A stretch of 64,000 nt of DNA from Coenobita brevimanus (lineage: Eukaryota > Arthropoda > Malacostraca > Decapoda > Coenobitidae): NCBI GenBank assembly GCA_032717465.1, contig CM064732.1, forward strand, positions 36,024,322-36,088,321, written 5' to 3'. Made by a program: the position numbers and the translations under genes. This document shows positions 36,617 through 48,672 of the stretch, one piece after another. A model generated the notes under the pieces. It had not been told where the DNA came from, made no database searches, and worked only from the letters and a program-made list of their open reading frames with translations. Position 1 is the first letter of the stretch; every line of letters starts with the position of its first letter.

Positions 36617-37131
36617 CTATTGTTTGTAGTTACATAACTGTAGCAACGTAGTTACAGTAATATTATAGTTAATTGTAGTAACTGTAGCAATATTGTACAA
36701 CTACAATGTTACACTGTAAGTTGCGACATATTTGTGTGCACATGCATATAAATACACATTAGTAACACAATAGCAGCAATTAATTGTATTATGAATCATA
36801 TAAGTAGCTAATCCAGTCATGCTGCGGTCGATGATGGTGATGATGCGCATTACAACTGGTTCTCGGAGAACAATAACTTTACCCTTTGTTTCAGTTATAT
36901 AAGGAGTTTATGTTACATTGTGGCATTGGTTGCATTAGTTGCACGTATTTCTGCTTGTTTGTTATGCACTCTTAATTTACTTCTGTATGTACTGATTCTC
37001 TCTAGTTTGGTTTTATCGTTTGTATTCACTTTTTAGGTGGTATCCGAGTTTGTATAATTGCTGGCTACTCCTTGGGACCCTTTTAAAGGTTTAGTTGTTA
37101 CACAGTTATTACTGAGATATTATGTAACCCC

Positions 37132-37138
<7 letters not shown>
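36617..37138. other. No gene seen
   Basis: AT-rich unassigned sequence with short recurrences of GTAGTTACA and AACTGTAGCAA near 36625-36700. Confidence 0.5.

Positions 37139-37196
<58 letters not shown>
37139..37196. repeat. (TA)n microsatellite at a LINE 3' end
   Basis: Adjoins the 3' end of the minus-strand LINE at 37197-38141. Confidence 0.97.
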
Positions 37197-37198
<2 letters not shown>

Positions 37199-38141
37199 CC
37201 AGACTCCTCAATCCCGTTTGGGGTGGCCACAAACAAATCGCCTCCAAGTCGCCCTGTCCCCCGCCATTTCACTGCCCTGCTCCCAACTCCCACACCCCTC
37301 TCTCAGATACCTCGCCACCCCATCCCTCCAGCTCATCTTCGGCCTCCCCTCCCTCTTCCTCCACCTCACTCACATACGCTCTCTTCGTCAGTCTTTCACC
37401 CTCCGTCCTCTCCACATGGCCAAACCACCTCAGTGTGTTCCTCATAACGTTTCCTATCACATCCACATCCACACCACAACGCTCCTTTATATCCTCATTC
37501 GTCAGCCTGTCTCTCCATGTGACTCCACAGGCTCCTCTTAAATAACTCATTTCCACTGCTCTCACTCTTGACTTGTGTCCTTCCAACAACGTCCAAGCTT
37601 CACTTCTGTAAGTTAGAGTTGGTATCACAATACTGTCATGTAGTAACTTTTTCACTTCCATGCTCACTTCCCTGTTTCTTATCACTGCTTTCAAAGAACC
37701 AGCAACCTTTTTTCCCTGCTGTACCCTTTCAAGCACTTCACCCTCCAAACCTCCATCCTTACTCATCACACTACCCAAGTACTTAAACGTACTCACATTT
37801 TCCAATTCCTCACCATCCAACCTCGCTGTACATTCACTGACTTCACCTCTCTCAAAGACCATCACTTTACTCTTCCATACATTCACCTTTAGATTCCGTT
37901 TCTTACACACTCTCCCAAATTCATCCACCAAGCCTTGCAGCTCCCCTTCGTCTTCACTCAACAACACAGTATCATCTGCAAACAACAGTACAGAGAGTTT
38001 CCAAACACTATCCTCTCTCACCAGGGCCACTCCAACATCCACTACCCTACCTTGTACCTCTTTTATTACCCCATCCATGTACACATTGAACAACCATGGA
38101 GACATGACACATCCCTGTTTCAACCCAACTTTCAAAGAGAA
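37197..38141 (-). pseudogene. RTE-like LINE fragment (RT C-terminal half), second copy of the 57850-59793 family
   Basis: Minus strand, starting inside the [21 protein letters not shown] (~38130), motif [18 protein letters not shown] (~37985), [27 protein letters not shown] (~37790), [13 protein letters not shown] and [17 protein letters not shown] (~37450). It ends in GGCCACCC and GGGATTGAGGAGTC next to the TA array. The same motifs in the same order form the better-preserved plus-strand copy at 57850-59793. Everything upstream of RT motif B is missing; a TA array of nearly 190 bp takes its place. Confidence 0.88.

Positions 38142-38841
<700 letters not shown>

Positions 38842-38907
<66 letters not shown>
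38842..38907. repeat. (TA)n microsatellite
   Basis: Follows GGATGGAAGGA at the end of the interspersed repeat. Confidence 0.97.
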
Positions 38908-38912
<5 letters not shown>

Positions 38913-39882
38913 ATATGTACAGAATTAACTATATACACTCACTTGTTGTTCGTTTGTACCTAAGGTGGACAATGTATGTGTCAGCACTGTGTGGAAATCT
39001 TTATCTTCACGATTGTGTGAAAGGGGATTCTCTTTCTTGCTAACGTCATTTGTGTTGGCCATTTTTTTTTCCTGGTTTTCCTTGTAATTTAATTTCTCTT
39101 GTTCCACTACGTGGCTTTAATTAATAACTCTTTATTACAGTTCTTTTAATCGCTCACTGGATTAATGTGATAGTATATTTTATTTATCACTTTGCAGATG
39201 GATTGTGGCTTCGTTCTACGTATGAAACACGTATTTTATGTATGTGCCAAATGTATAAATGGTAACAATTGGTGGGAAAAAATGAATGCTATAGTAAATG
39301 AATTAATATATTTACAGTGTATAATTGTTATTGCTGGTGCAAATGCTTAACGACTGACAATGTAGATAACTGAAGTAGATAGATGTATGTAAGCTGTAAC
39401 TATAAAGCACGTTTATGTTTGTGCAGAATGTTTGGTCTATCACTGTATCTATCACTGTGTATTGTATAAATGAAGTAAATATTTAACTCACTGAATTTTA
39501 CCGTGGTGGGAATGGTGTTAGTGGTGGTGCAGGTGGTGAGTGAGATGACTGGGTCAGGGCTACGTGGTATTTGCTGCCGTCGTCTGACTGTTCACCCCTA
39601 CATCAGTGTGGTGGTGATGGAGAGTAATTGGAGAGAAGGGTGGGGGCAGGTGGGGGTTGATGTGGTTGTGGGCTGTGAACCGTTGTTTTGCCAGCTCTCA
39701 CTCTTTGTTTGCTTGTTATGTAGCCATCATTGATAGTTGTAGTTCGTTGGTTCGTCGTAGAAACTGGAAAATTGGTTGTAACATTATTTTGTCAAACCAC
39801 TGTCAATCTAAAGTTGAGTCGTCGTGTGGCTCGACTTGTAGGATTGTTTGTTTTCTGTCTTGATAATGTTGACTCAACTGTA
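38908..39882. other. No gene seen
   Basis: Unassigned AT-rich sequence. Short ORFs carry no motif I recognise. Confidence 0.55.
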
Positions 39883-39986
39883 GACTCGTAGACTTGTAGA
39901 CTCGTAAACTCGTAGACTCATAGGCTCGTAAACTCGCAGACTCGTAGGCTCATAGACTTGTAGACTCAGGCTCGTATACTCGTAGG
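39883..39986. repeat. Octamer tandem repeat (GACTCGTA)n, about 13 units
   Basis: Units read GACTCGTA, GACTTGTA, GACTCGTA, AACTCGTA, GACTCATA, GGCTCGTA and so on, mostly single-base variants with the 8-bp frame kept and one 6-bp unit. The next 370 bp to the hAT end are unassigned. Confidence 0.93.
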
Positions 39987-40614
39987 CGTGGATGGTACGC
40001 TTGCAGCCACCATATAATATAATTATCAGCTCTGTAATTCATTATATCGCAATCGTAGCCGAGCTGTAATGGATAGTGATTTAATTTGTAGGAGATAACT
40101 CAGTTTACTTGTAGCTGATGACACCAAATAATGAAGAACTTGTATTTTGCAGTTAAGTATATTGTAGTCACAGCCGAGCTGTAGTTAACCGTGAGTAGAT
40201 ATCACTTTGTCGTCGATGAAAGGAGAAGATAACGATAGGTCTGGGTCTCATTGTAGTTTATTTTCTTCAAAAGGAAAAGCTCAAGATTAACACTGAGTAT
40301 ATTATACAAAAGCGTTTTATGCTTGCTTACTTCTTGCAGCCCACCGTGCCTCTCTCTAGACCAGTGGTTCTTAACCTTGTTGGAGGCACAGAACCTGCAA
40401 AAGTCATCCGTGCATTCACCGAACCCTTCAATTTTGGAAAAAAATATATAATCTAATTCGTAAGCTGTAAATTTCATCAATGCTCAAATTCCTTCAAAAC
40501 ATATATATATATTTTATTAGTATGCAAAATGAACCATGCATCAATTGCACAGAGAATCATTGTGAACATGGAACAAAACCACCAAAACATGAATTTCAAC
40601 ATACATAGCCTCGA

Positions 40615-43600
40615 AGTCCCCAGGGGGGGGGGGACCATCAATACCCCCACCTTCTGCCCCTCTCCTGGTGACGACCTGAGCTGCCTGGAACCACTGTCTG
40701 ACTCCCTTCTTCATTTCTGCCTTTCCTCCAACTTTCGCTCTGTTGAGCACCACCTCTCCTCCTCTAAACCTCACCTTCTTTTCCTGAGACTCAGCTGTCT
40801 GAGGCAACTGACAACAAACCCTTTTCTGTATCCTCCTACTTTCTCTATACTCATTTCAAAGCCAAAGGTGGCTGCTGCATATATATACGCAACTCTCATG
40901 TTCCTGAACTTGATTCTTCTGAATTCTCCACACTCTAGCTTCGACTTTCCTGTCATTCTCTGACTAAATATATCTGAGCTGTTTACTTATCCCCTAATTC
41001 TACTGACTATCAAAAATTCTTCGACTATCTTACTTCTACCATGGAACACATTTTATATCTATTTCTCCTTTCTGTGCAATCTCCATTCTAGGAGATTTCA
41101 ATGTTCACCACCACCTTAGGCTCTCCTCTCCTTTCACTGATCCACCTGGTGAACAAGCCTTCATCTTTTCTATCCTTAATGACCTAGAGCAGCTTGTACA
41201 GCACCCTATCCGTATCCCTGACTGCCTTGGAGAGAGCTCTAACATACTTGGCCTCTTCCTTACAACTAATCCTTCTGCTTACACTGTTAATCTTTTCTCT
41301 CTGTTGGGCTCCTCTGATCACAACCTTATCACTTTAACCTGTCCTGTCGCTCCGGTACGGCCTGTGGACTCTCCAAAGAAACATCGTCTGTGGCACTTTG
41401 AAGCTGCAGATTGGGAGGCCCTCAGGCAGTACTTCTTTGATTTTCCATGGAATGATTCTTGCTTCCATGGCCGGGAGCCATCTGTGTGTGCCTTGCGCAT
41501 TACGGAGGTTATTCTCTCGGGCATGGAAGCATACATTCCTTTCTCATATCCTTTGACTAATGAATGAAAGCCTTGGTTTAATGACACTTGTTCTCATGCT
41601 ATACACAACAAGGAGAGGGCCTATAAAAGGTACTGGAGCCAACCCACCCCTGAATCACATCTTTTATATGTTTCTGCCCGGAATCGTGGTAAGTCTATTC
41701 TTCGCTCTGCTAAAAATAATTTCATCTGTACTAAATGCTCTCAACTCTCCAACTCGAATTTCTCCCGCTCCTTCTGGCACCTTGCCAAAAACCTTTCTAA
41801 CAACTTTATCTCATCATCCTTCCGTACTCTTTTCTACTCTGATGGCTCTGTAGCTATTTCTTCTACTGATAAAGCAGATCTCTTCACTCAGACTTTCTCC
41901 TCCAGTTCCAACTTAGATGATTCCGGTGTTGTTCCTCCATCACTTCCCCCCTCTGACTTCCTCATGGCTGACATTAGAATTTCTTCAGCTGATGTATTTT
42001 CTGCCATCACAGGCCTCAATACGAACAAGTCATATGGGCCTGATGGAGTCCCTCCTGTTGTTCTCAAGAACTGTGTTTCTTTGCTTATACCCTGCCTAGG
42101 CAAACTCTTTCGTCTTTGTCTATCAACTTGTACAGTCGTCATCATAAATTCGCTGCAAGTCTACTCGAGTGGTGTGAGTCCTTTTGTCTGGCAACAGTGT
42201 ATGAGGACTCGTTGCCACATAGACTTTTATATACTTTAAGGATGTGTTTTTAAGCAATGGTATTAGAGACTGCCTAGAGTACAATATTCTGTATATCATA
42301 TTTGATTAGTATAAAAAAGTGCAAGAGTTGACAATGTTACGGAATGACATATGAGCGTAATACTCTGGTATTCCTCATTATAACCGTGTCTAAGCTCCCT
42401 TCCCCTCTCTCCCCCTTACTCCTCCTTGATGTCCGCCCCACATCTCCCTCTCCCTCCTACCCCCCCACTCACTTTCATGCCTCTCTAGTGTCTCGTCTCC
42501 CTAACCTTTCTACCTTCATTCATTTATCCACGGCACTAACTCCATTGGCATATCACAATTCTCTCGACTGTTTACTAAACCCAGTCTGCCCTATTCCCAA
42601 TTTCCCAGTTGCTCGCAGTACTACCAACTATATCCAAGGCAAATTATCAATATTCCTTCCTGTTTAAGTCCCATTCTCACCCTCCCCATCTCTTTCCCAC
42701 TTCATTTATTCCAGTTATCTTTCTTTTCTCCACCCTTTGTCACTATCAACAGCCAGGAGATAGAGGAACATTGAGGTCTCGTTTTTGTGATGTATTCCTT
42801 ACTGGTGTTTGTTTGAGTGAGGGTGGCAATCTGTGGTATTATTACAGTAAGTGAAATTAAACAAACATTTGTGCCCATTCCTTCTACTTCTCACCTTCCC
42901 TCTTCCCTAGGGAAATGTTCCCATTCTCCTCATACTGTTCATTGATTCATGAAGCAGTATCAGAACTAATAATGTTTCGAACTACTGCATGATGTTTGGA
43001 GTAAGGAGTGAGAGAAAAAGACTGTGGCATGGCAAGAATCTCACGAATGTAGAGAAACAAAAAGGTTGCAGGAATAGGCAAGAAATAGAGAATTGTGCGG
43101 TTAATTAAGTAGGTTAGCGCGGTGAATAAAAATGAATAAGGTAGGCTGGGTAAGGAGTGAGGGGAGTGGAGAAGGAGGAGAGCAGGGGGGGGAGGTGTGG
43201 TGAGAGGTAGGCTGGGGAGGGTCACCGGGATGGGTACGGGGGAGAGAGCGGAAGTTTAATCATTTCACAATATTTTTCTGTCTTCTTTCGCACATTTTTA
43301 TGCTAAACAGATATAAAGAATATTGCATTCTGGGCGATTTATAGTGCCAGTTCTTAAAAACACGTCTTTAAAACGTAGAAAAGCCTGTGTGGCAACTAGT
43401 TCCCACACACCGTTGCCAGACAAAACGACCACATCACACGAGCAGGCTTGCAGCGAATTTGTGCTGACGACTGTACCTTTCCTTCTTGCTGGAAGTTTGC
43501 TCTCATTCAGTCACTCCCAAAGAAGGGTGACCATTCCCAACCCTCTAACTATCATGCAATTGCTTTAACATCCTGTATCTCAAAAGTTTTCGAGTCAATT

Positions 43601-44934
43601 CTTAATAAATAAAAATTTTAAAGCATCTTTCCTATCACAATCTTCTTTCCGATCGTCAGTATGGGTTCCGTCAGGGATGCTTCACTGGCGATCTTCTCAC
43701 CTTGTTGGTCATCCTTTCGGGACTTTGGCGAAAGTTTTGCCATTGCACTTGACATCTCAAAGGCTTTCGATTGAGTCTGGCATAAATCTTTAATTTCCAA
43801 ACTGCTCTCTTACGGTTTCTATCCTTCTATCTGTGCCTTCATCTCTAGCTTCCTTTCTGGTCGTTCTATAGCCACTATTCTGGATGGCCGTCATTCTTCT
43901 CCTAGATCTATCAACAGAGGTGTTCCTCAGGGCTCTGTCCTATCACCAACTCTCTTCCTTTTATTCATCAATGACTTTCTAAGCTGTACATCTGACTCTC
44001 TCCACTCATATGCTGATGACTCCACCCTTCACCTTTCCATTCGGTTCCCGTAACGCCCACCTCAGCAGTTACTTCAACAAACAAGGGATGAGACTATGGC
44101 ACACCTAATGTCTGACTTGGCTTGTATCTCTGACTGGGGTAAAAATAATCTCGTTGTTTTTAATGCATCAAAGACTCAGTTCTTGCACCCATCAACCCGA
44201 CAAAATCTTCCACACGTGTACCCACTAATGTTTAATAATATTCAGCTTAATCCTGCATCATCCTTGAACATGCTCGGGGTTTCATTTAATCGGGACTTAT
44301 CTTGGAAAGATCATATTACATCTCTTGTAAAATCTGCTTCCAAGAGATTGAGTGTGTTAAGCTGACTCCGTTCCTTCTTTACCCCTGCATAACTGTTGAC
44401 TCTATACACGGGTTTTATCCGCCCCTGTTTGGAGCACAATTCTCATGTGTGGGGAGGTTCCCCACATGCAGCTCTTCTCAGTAGGGTGATGTCAAAGGCA
44501 TTTTGTCTCATTAACTCTCCTCCTCTTACTGACTCCCTACAACCTCTGTCTCTTCACCACACTGTTGCATCTTTATCTTTTTTCTATTACTACTTCAATG
44601 GTCACTGCTCCTCTGAACTGTCCGCATGCATTCCTCCACCTCTTCGACAGGCGCATAGCACCCGTCTAGCAGCAAACTCTCGTCCCTTTTCTGTCCAGCT
44701 TTCTAATGCAAGAGTTAACCGTTACTCCCAGTCCTTCATTTATGCATCAGGTCAACTCTGGAACTGTCTCCCTCTGTCTGTATTTCCTGCTTCCTATGAT
44801 CTTCAGTCTTTCAAATGCAGTTTGTCCAGGCATCTCGAAATGAACAGATCTGGAATTTGGGTCTCTCTTGTATTTTGTTTTTCTTTTGGTAGGAACAGTT
44901 ATTGCGGGTTCGTGGCCTTTGGTTCCTTCTTCTT

Positions 44935-44938
<4 letters not shown>
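40615..44938 (+). pseudogene. Jockey-clade LINE, copy B, split by a TIR element
   Basis: Longer than copy A; the endonuclease is partly present: VEHHLSSSKPHLLFLRLS (~40745), ILGDFNVHHHLRLSSPF (~41090; GDFN kept), SNILGLFLTTNPSAY and LGSSDHNLITLTCP (~41310; SDH kept). The linker continues to GPDGVPPVVLKNC (~42040). At CLSTCT (42132) it is interrupted by a 1.34 kb insertion and resumes at FPSCWKFALIQSLPKK (~43480). RT: motif A AIALDISKAFD then a stop (~43745), RGVPQGSVLSPTLFLLFIN (~43915), motif C SYADDSTLHLS (~44010) and the C-terminal ORFs 44096-44365 and 44396-44930. Stops and frameshifts inactivate it. The 3' end (GTTCCTTCTTCTTCGCA) passes directly into a TA array, whereas copy A ends in poly-A. 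Confidence 0.9.
42133..43473. mobile_element. 1.34-kb TIR element at a TA target, nested in Jockey copy B
   Basis: TA at 42131-42132 is repeated at 43474-43475. Left end CAGTCGTCATCATAAATTCG; right end, reverse complemented, CAGTCGTCAGCACAAATTCG. Imperfect inversion continues for about 200 bp through TTTTGTCTGGCAAC, GTTGCCACA, GTGTTTTTAAG and CAATATTCT. Inside each arm GGCAAC and GTTGCC add a smaller hairpin. The interior is pyrimidine-rich on the left and purine-rich on the right, and has no transposase. A TA duplication with CAGT ends suggests a non-autonomous Tc1/mariner/pogo-type element. Copy A shows the uninterrupted target CAACTTGTACCTTTCC. Confidence 0.85.

Positions 44939-45012
<74 letters not shown>
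44939..45012. repeat. (TA)n microsatellite at the Jockey copy B 3' end
   Basis: Starts where copy A has its poly-A run, and ends 20 bp before the C-terminus of the hAT transposase. Confidence 0.97.
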
Positions 45013-45016
<4 letters not shown>

Positions 45017-46706
45017 TCAATGAATACTGACCGCAAATCAATGCGACTTTTGCTGTTGCCTTTCAGAGACAAGTTCAGAAATGCGCAGCTTCACCGTGGA
45101 AGTGCCACTCTCAGATCATTTTCTCAACAAAATCTGTTCCTTTTCTTCATTTTGATGTCCACCATCCTCGAAAAAGCTTGCTCGCAAAGATATGTCGTAA
45201 CAAATGGCTTGAGTATCCCAAGGGCTTTTTTTTTTTTTTGGCAATAAGAGGGTATGCTTCGATTTGCTGACACCAAAACATTGAGAGCGCTGTTGTTCTG
45301 AAGAGTTGTTGTTGAACCTGACTCTCCTGAAGTTCGATGATTTTGTCGAGGTATTCATTGTTGACACATGCAGTCGAAACACTGAACATGAACGGCTGTC
45401 TCACCTATGCTGGATATAACTCCCTTGTGGGGCTCATCTATGTGCATGGCAATTGCTTGCTTCAGCTCCGCTGGTACAGACATGTCTCCGATTCCAGATG
45501 CAACTTCGATCTTACCCACACAGTTGTCTAGTAGGGGAAAGTTTGCGAAGTTGTCATTCTCTGTTCGTCATCTCCATAACGGTAGCTTTTTTTGAAAAGC
45601 CTTCATGTGTTCTTGCACTTCAGTGATGTTGACTCCACCGCCCTGCATCTGTCGACTGAGATGATTTAGAGCATTGAGATGTCGGCCATGTACGCCAAAA
45701 TGAGAATGAACCAAGAATTTTCAAAGGAATCTCCATGACAATGATGGTGCTCTCACAAAAACAGGGCTAAATCCACATGCATGGCAAAAACACGATTCAG
45801 CACCTTTCCCTGCGATAACCACTGAAAGTCAGAGTGGTACAAAAGTACGGTACCTCGAATTCAAAGCCTATTTCATTGCATAGCTCTTTGAAGACGCTGT
45901 GCTTCATAGCACTATTTTTGCATGTAGTTCTCAGTTTCCACTAGGATTTTCAATACTTCTGCCAGTTTTAGAAGCAACGTTTTTATTACCAATGCATGCC
46001 TGTGCAGAACAAAGTGCATAACAATGATGTGTGGTGCATCAGCTTTCACTAGTTCTCCAAAGCCAGAGTTTCGTCCCAGAATGGCTGGAGCTCTGTCTGA
46101 ACAAATTGCAATAGCCATATTCCACGAAAGGTCGTTGTCTCTGAAGAAGTCATCCACAACTTTCTTCACGTCAGCTGCCTTTTTTGTTTTTGTGAGAGGC
46201 TTACAAAATAAAAGAATCGGTCAAATTTTACACGTTGCCCTCATCTTATTTTCGACTTTTCGTTAACATTTGCTAGTAGAATTGGTCATTCTAAGATTCT
46301 TTTCTTCTGACATTTCTCTCGCAAATTGATAATAAACGAGTTACACGCGATTTACTTCCGCCAATCACAATCACAGGTGGTATTATTTCGTACTTACACC
46401 CAACTCACTGACAACAAAATTGGCTAACTCATCTTATACTTTACGCAATTCTAAGCATTTTTTCTTCTATGACACATCCGTCTTAAATCAACCGTTGATG
46501 AGTTTTGCAATTTATTACACTTATTATTTTCTATGGGAGAGATTTTCCCTGCCGTGGTCGGACAGTTGTGTGTGTTCGTTCGTGCGTGTTATGTGTGTGG
46601 GTGGATAAAGTGCATGCTTGGCACATGAATCAGCCAATCACAAAGTAGAATTTCAAATGCCCCACGCTAGGGCCCGCAAGATTTTAAAGTCAGTTCGTCT
46701 CCAACC

Positions 46707-46950
46707 ATGGACTGGGGAGCCTGCAAAATTTATTACTTCACTGCTATTTCACAGTTCTACCAAGAAGATAAAACTGTAGCCTTTGTGCGATCGCATGGTG
46801 TTTTACCTTCAACAGGAACAAAGTACCCAAATCAAGGCAAAAGTCTCATTTTACGTGAGGATCAGAAAGTGTTGCACTGTCGCCCGTCCCAGTTGCCGTT
46901 ACAGCTACAGACGACTCTTCAGAAGCAGGCGCGGAACTGTAAACTGTTAG
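46707..46950 (+). pseudogene. Merlin/ISXO2-like transposase first exon (partial)
   Basis: Starts MDWGACKIYYFTAISQFY and continues DKTVAFVRSHGVLPSTG, YPNQGKSLILREDQKVLHC. The order resembles the N-terminal part of ISXO2/Merlin-type transposases, where a helix and HGVLP-type turn precede a Cys-rich zinc ribbon. Here the expected first Cys-x2-Cys reads Tyr-x2-Gln, so the ribbon is damaged. At 46951 the sequence GTAAAT after CTGTTAG looks like a splice donor. No catalytic DDE region follows, so the element is internally deleted. The family call is from memory of motif order and is tentative. Confidence 0.45.
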
Positions 46951-47266
46951 GTAAATGCATTATTTCTTATTTACACCCGGTTAGGTTAGGTTAGATGAGG
47001 TTTGGTTAATGTCATGGGGGGTCTGGGGGGCAAAGCCCACCAGTTAGGAAACACGAACTCCCTAAGAAGCTTAAAATTATTTTCTTCCGAAGGATTTTAG
47101 TGTTTTTCCTTTGATTTTGATAACAGTTCCAGTAGGAAATCACTCGCCTTTGCGTTTTTCCCCCATCCAAAACCCCGGTTTCCCACAGGTCCCCCAGTAT
47201 TCTTGGGGGGAGGGGGAAGAACCGCAAAAAAAATAATAATAAGTGTCATGTGACAACAGGCATCCA

Positions 47267-47436
47267 ACCTGAGTGTTTTCTGTTGTTTTTAGTGTGATTT
47301 TTGTTTATTTGGACCGGTCCTTTCCACCGGAAGTCGCTAGTGGCGTACAACAAAAACTAGCTACTTGCGATAGAAACGAAGGTCAAAATCGATCGAATCA
47401 CACCAAAAACAACAGGAAACACTCAGGTTGGATGAA
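47267..47436. repeat. 170-bp inverted repeat inside the Merlin-like element
   Basis: CATCCAACCTGAGTGTTTTC and the following TGTTGTTTTTAGTGTGA (47267-47303) are mirrored by TCACACCAAAAACAACAGG and AAACACTCAGGTTGGATG at about 47398-47436. That gives a 37-bp stem with 2-3 mismatches around a roughly 95-base loop. It could be a separate small foldback element or a subterminal hairpin of the host transposon. Confidence 0.75.
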
Positions 47437-48480
47437 AAAATCAAACGAGGGCAACGTGTAAAAATTGACCAAAAAATCTTCCTTAATCTTGTCGCCATTC
47501 ACATAGTGCATGAATACGACAAGCTAGCTTAGACTGGAAATGCCAGTGGTCTTGTTGATTTGAAGGCTGAATTTCGCTGGGCTTGAAATCAGATCTGCAA
47601 CTATTTGAGCCAAGATGTCATCACTCACGTCGTCTATTCTGCTGCTGATGGTGTCATTTGAAAATGGAATTCGGGACAACTTGTCTTCAGCATCTTTTCC
47701 CAGCATGATATTGGCCATCTTCAACGCAGCTGGTTTTAAGAGTGTTTCACCACTGGTGTGTGGTTTGCCCTCCTTTGTGCTCAGATACACAACTTTGGAC
47801 TATGTTGTGAGGATCGGTTTGTCGATGGGTACAAAACCGAGAACAGGCAGAGTAGCCTTTGCATCGTATCTGGCTCTCTTCACCCTGAATTCATCGAGCG
47901 TTCTGTTCTTGTATTTTCCCTCTCCATGCAGTTTTAGGAAGTGTTCCCGTAGTTTTGCCGGTGCTAGACTAGAATTCCTCAACTTGGTATTGCAAATCAT
48001 GCACTGAGGATGCTGACTCCCATCAAGTTCCGTTATACACATGAACCCGTATGGTATTCGTCCGACCACTTTCTTTTTTTGCTGGGCATAGTATGAAGCG
48101 ACTGAAAGAGTTGGCAGGAAATCACGAATGACGCCCACTCATAACAGTCACAAGTCGACTACTGAGCGCACCAAGTTCCACACACCATGCATATTAAGCG
48201 ATGTGGCGTGATCGGCTACAGCCAATGATGGATAAGCCGAGCGTGATGTAACGAATCATACGAGTGGGGTAAACGGAAGTGACTTCAGCCAAACTCCAGA
48301 TACTGGCTCTCCAAACCCCTGGGGTTCAATCGAATCCAGATTAAGAACCACTGCTGTAGACCCCCCTTCTCGCTGTCTCTCCACCAGCCTCCTAACTCCT
48401 TCTGTCTTCTTTTCCTGCTTCCATCTGTATATGAGAAGTTTTGTCACGTGGGCTATACGGTTGTCGAATCTTCTAGGAGC

Positions 48481-48484
<4 letters not shown>

Positions 48485-48522
<38 letters not shown>
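48485..48522. repeat. (GT)n microsatellite
   Basis: Perfect GT array about 130 bp outside the hAT right end. Confidence 0.97.
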
Positions 48523-48524
<2 letters not shown>

Positions 48525-48670
48525 CGTAGCTTTCTGGTCACACCTTGCTGTCTTGGCATACCTGAGAGAGAATCCGCTAACACCATTTCCTTCGGCCTTT
48601 AGCTATGACTTTCAATTAACTTCTTGCTAACATATATGCTACCAGCTATTATGTATGATATTTTAGAGTC

Positions 48671-48672
<2 letters not shown>

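Larger units (their letters stand above)
46219..47470 (+). mobile_element. 1.25-kb TIR element inside the hAT gene, probably Merlin-like
   Basis: The ends read GGTCAAATTTTACACGTTGC and, from the other side, GGTCAATTTTTACACGTTGC, then CCCTC in both. The flanks are AAAGAATC (46211-46218) and AAAAAATC (47471-47478), an imperfect 8-bp duplication. Merlin elements have GG-starting inverted repeats and 8-9-bp duplications. An exon-like ORF inside supports this. Confidence 0.7.
45030..48138 (-). pseudogene. hAT transposase with N-terminal BED-type zinc finger, interrupted
   Basis: N-terminal ORF (48138-47800): YGFMCITELDGSQHPQCMI, with CMICNTKLRNSSLAPAKL followed by REHFLKLH supplying the C2H2 (BED-type) ligands. 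The next ORF (47790-47524) has KPHTSGETLLKPAALKM, LSRIPFSNDTISSRID and FSLQINKTTGISS, usual in this ZBED5/SCAND3-related hAT group. At GDKIKEDFLV the frame meets the Merlin-like insertion. It resumes with LFCKPLTKTKKAADVKKVV and ICSDRAPAILGRNSGFGEL, HFVLHRHAL (46200-45912). The C-terminal dimerisation region is readable with frameshifts: FVTTYLCEQAFSRMVDIKM (~45200) and STVKLRISELVSERQQQ, ending near 45030. Several stops make it non-functional. Confidence 0.87.
40362..48353 (-). mobile_element. hAT DNA transposon, 8.0 kb including nested insertions
   Basis: Left end CAGTGGTTCTTAACC at 40362. The right end, reverse complemented, is CAGTGGTTCTTAATC. The flanks are CTCTAGAC (40354-40361) and CTGTAGAC (48354-48361), an 8-bp target duplication with one difference. 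The transposase gene runs on the minus strand from about 48138 to 45030. A Jockey LINE (40615-44938 plus its AT array) sits between the transposase stop and the left end, and a Merlin-like element (46219-47470) splits the gene. Removing the nested parts leaves roughly 2.3-2.4 kb. CAGTGGTTCTTAACC-type ends, 8-bp duplications and the transposase fit the hAT superfamily. Confidence 0.9.

Noticed and set aside
46951..46956. Proof of a spliced host gene from the GTAAAT donor
   Set aside because: The donor lies inside a TIR-bounded element with a transposase-like exon, so it is not evidence for a host gene.
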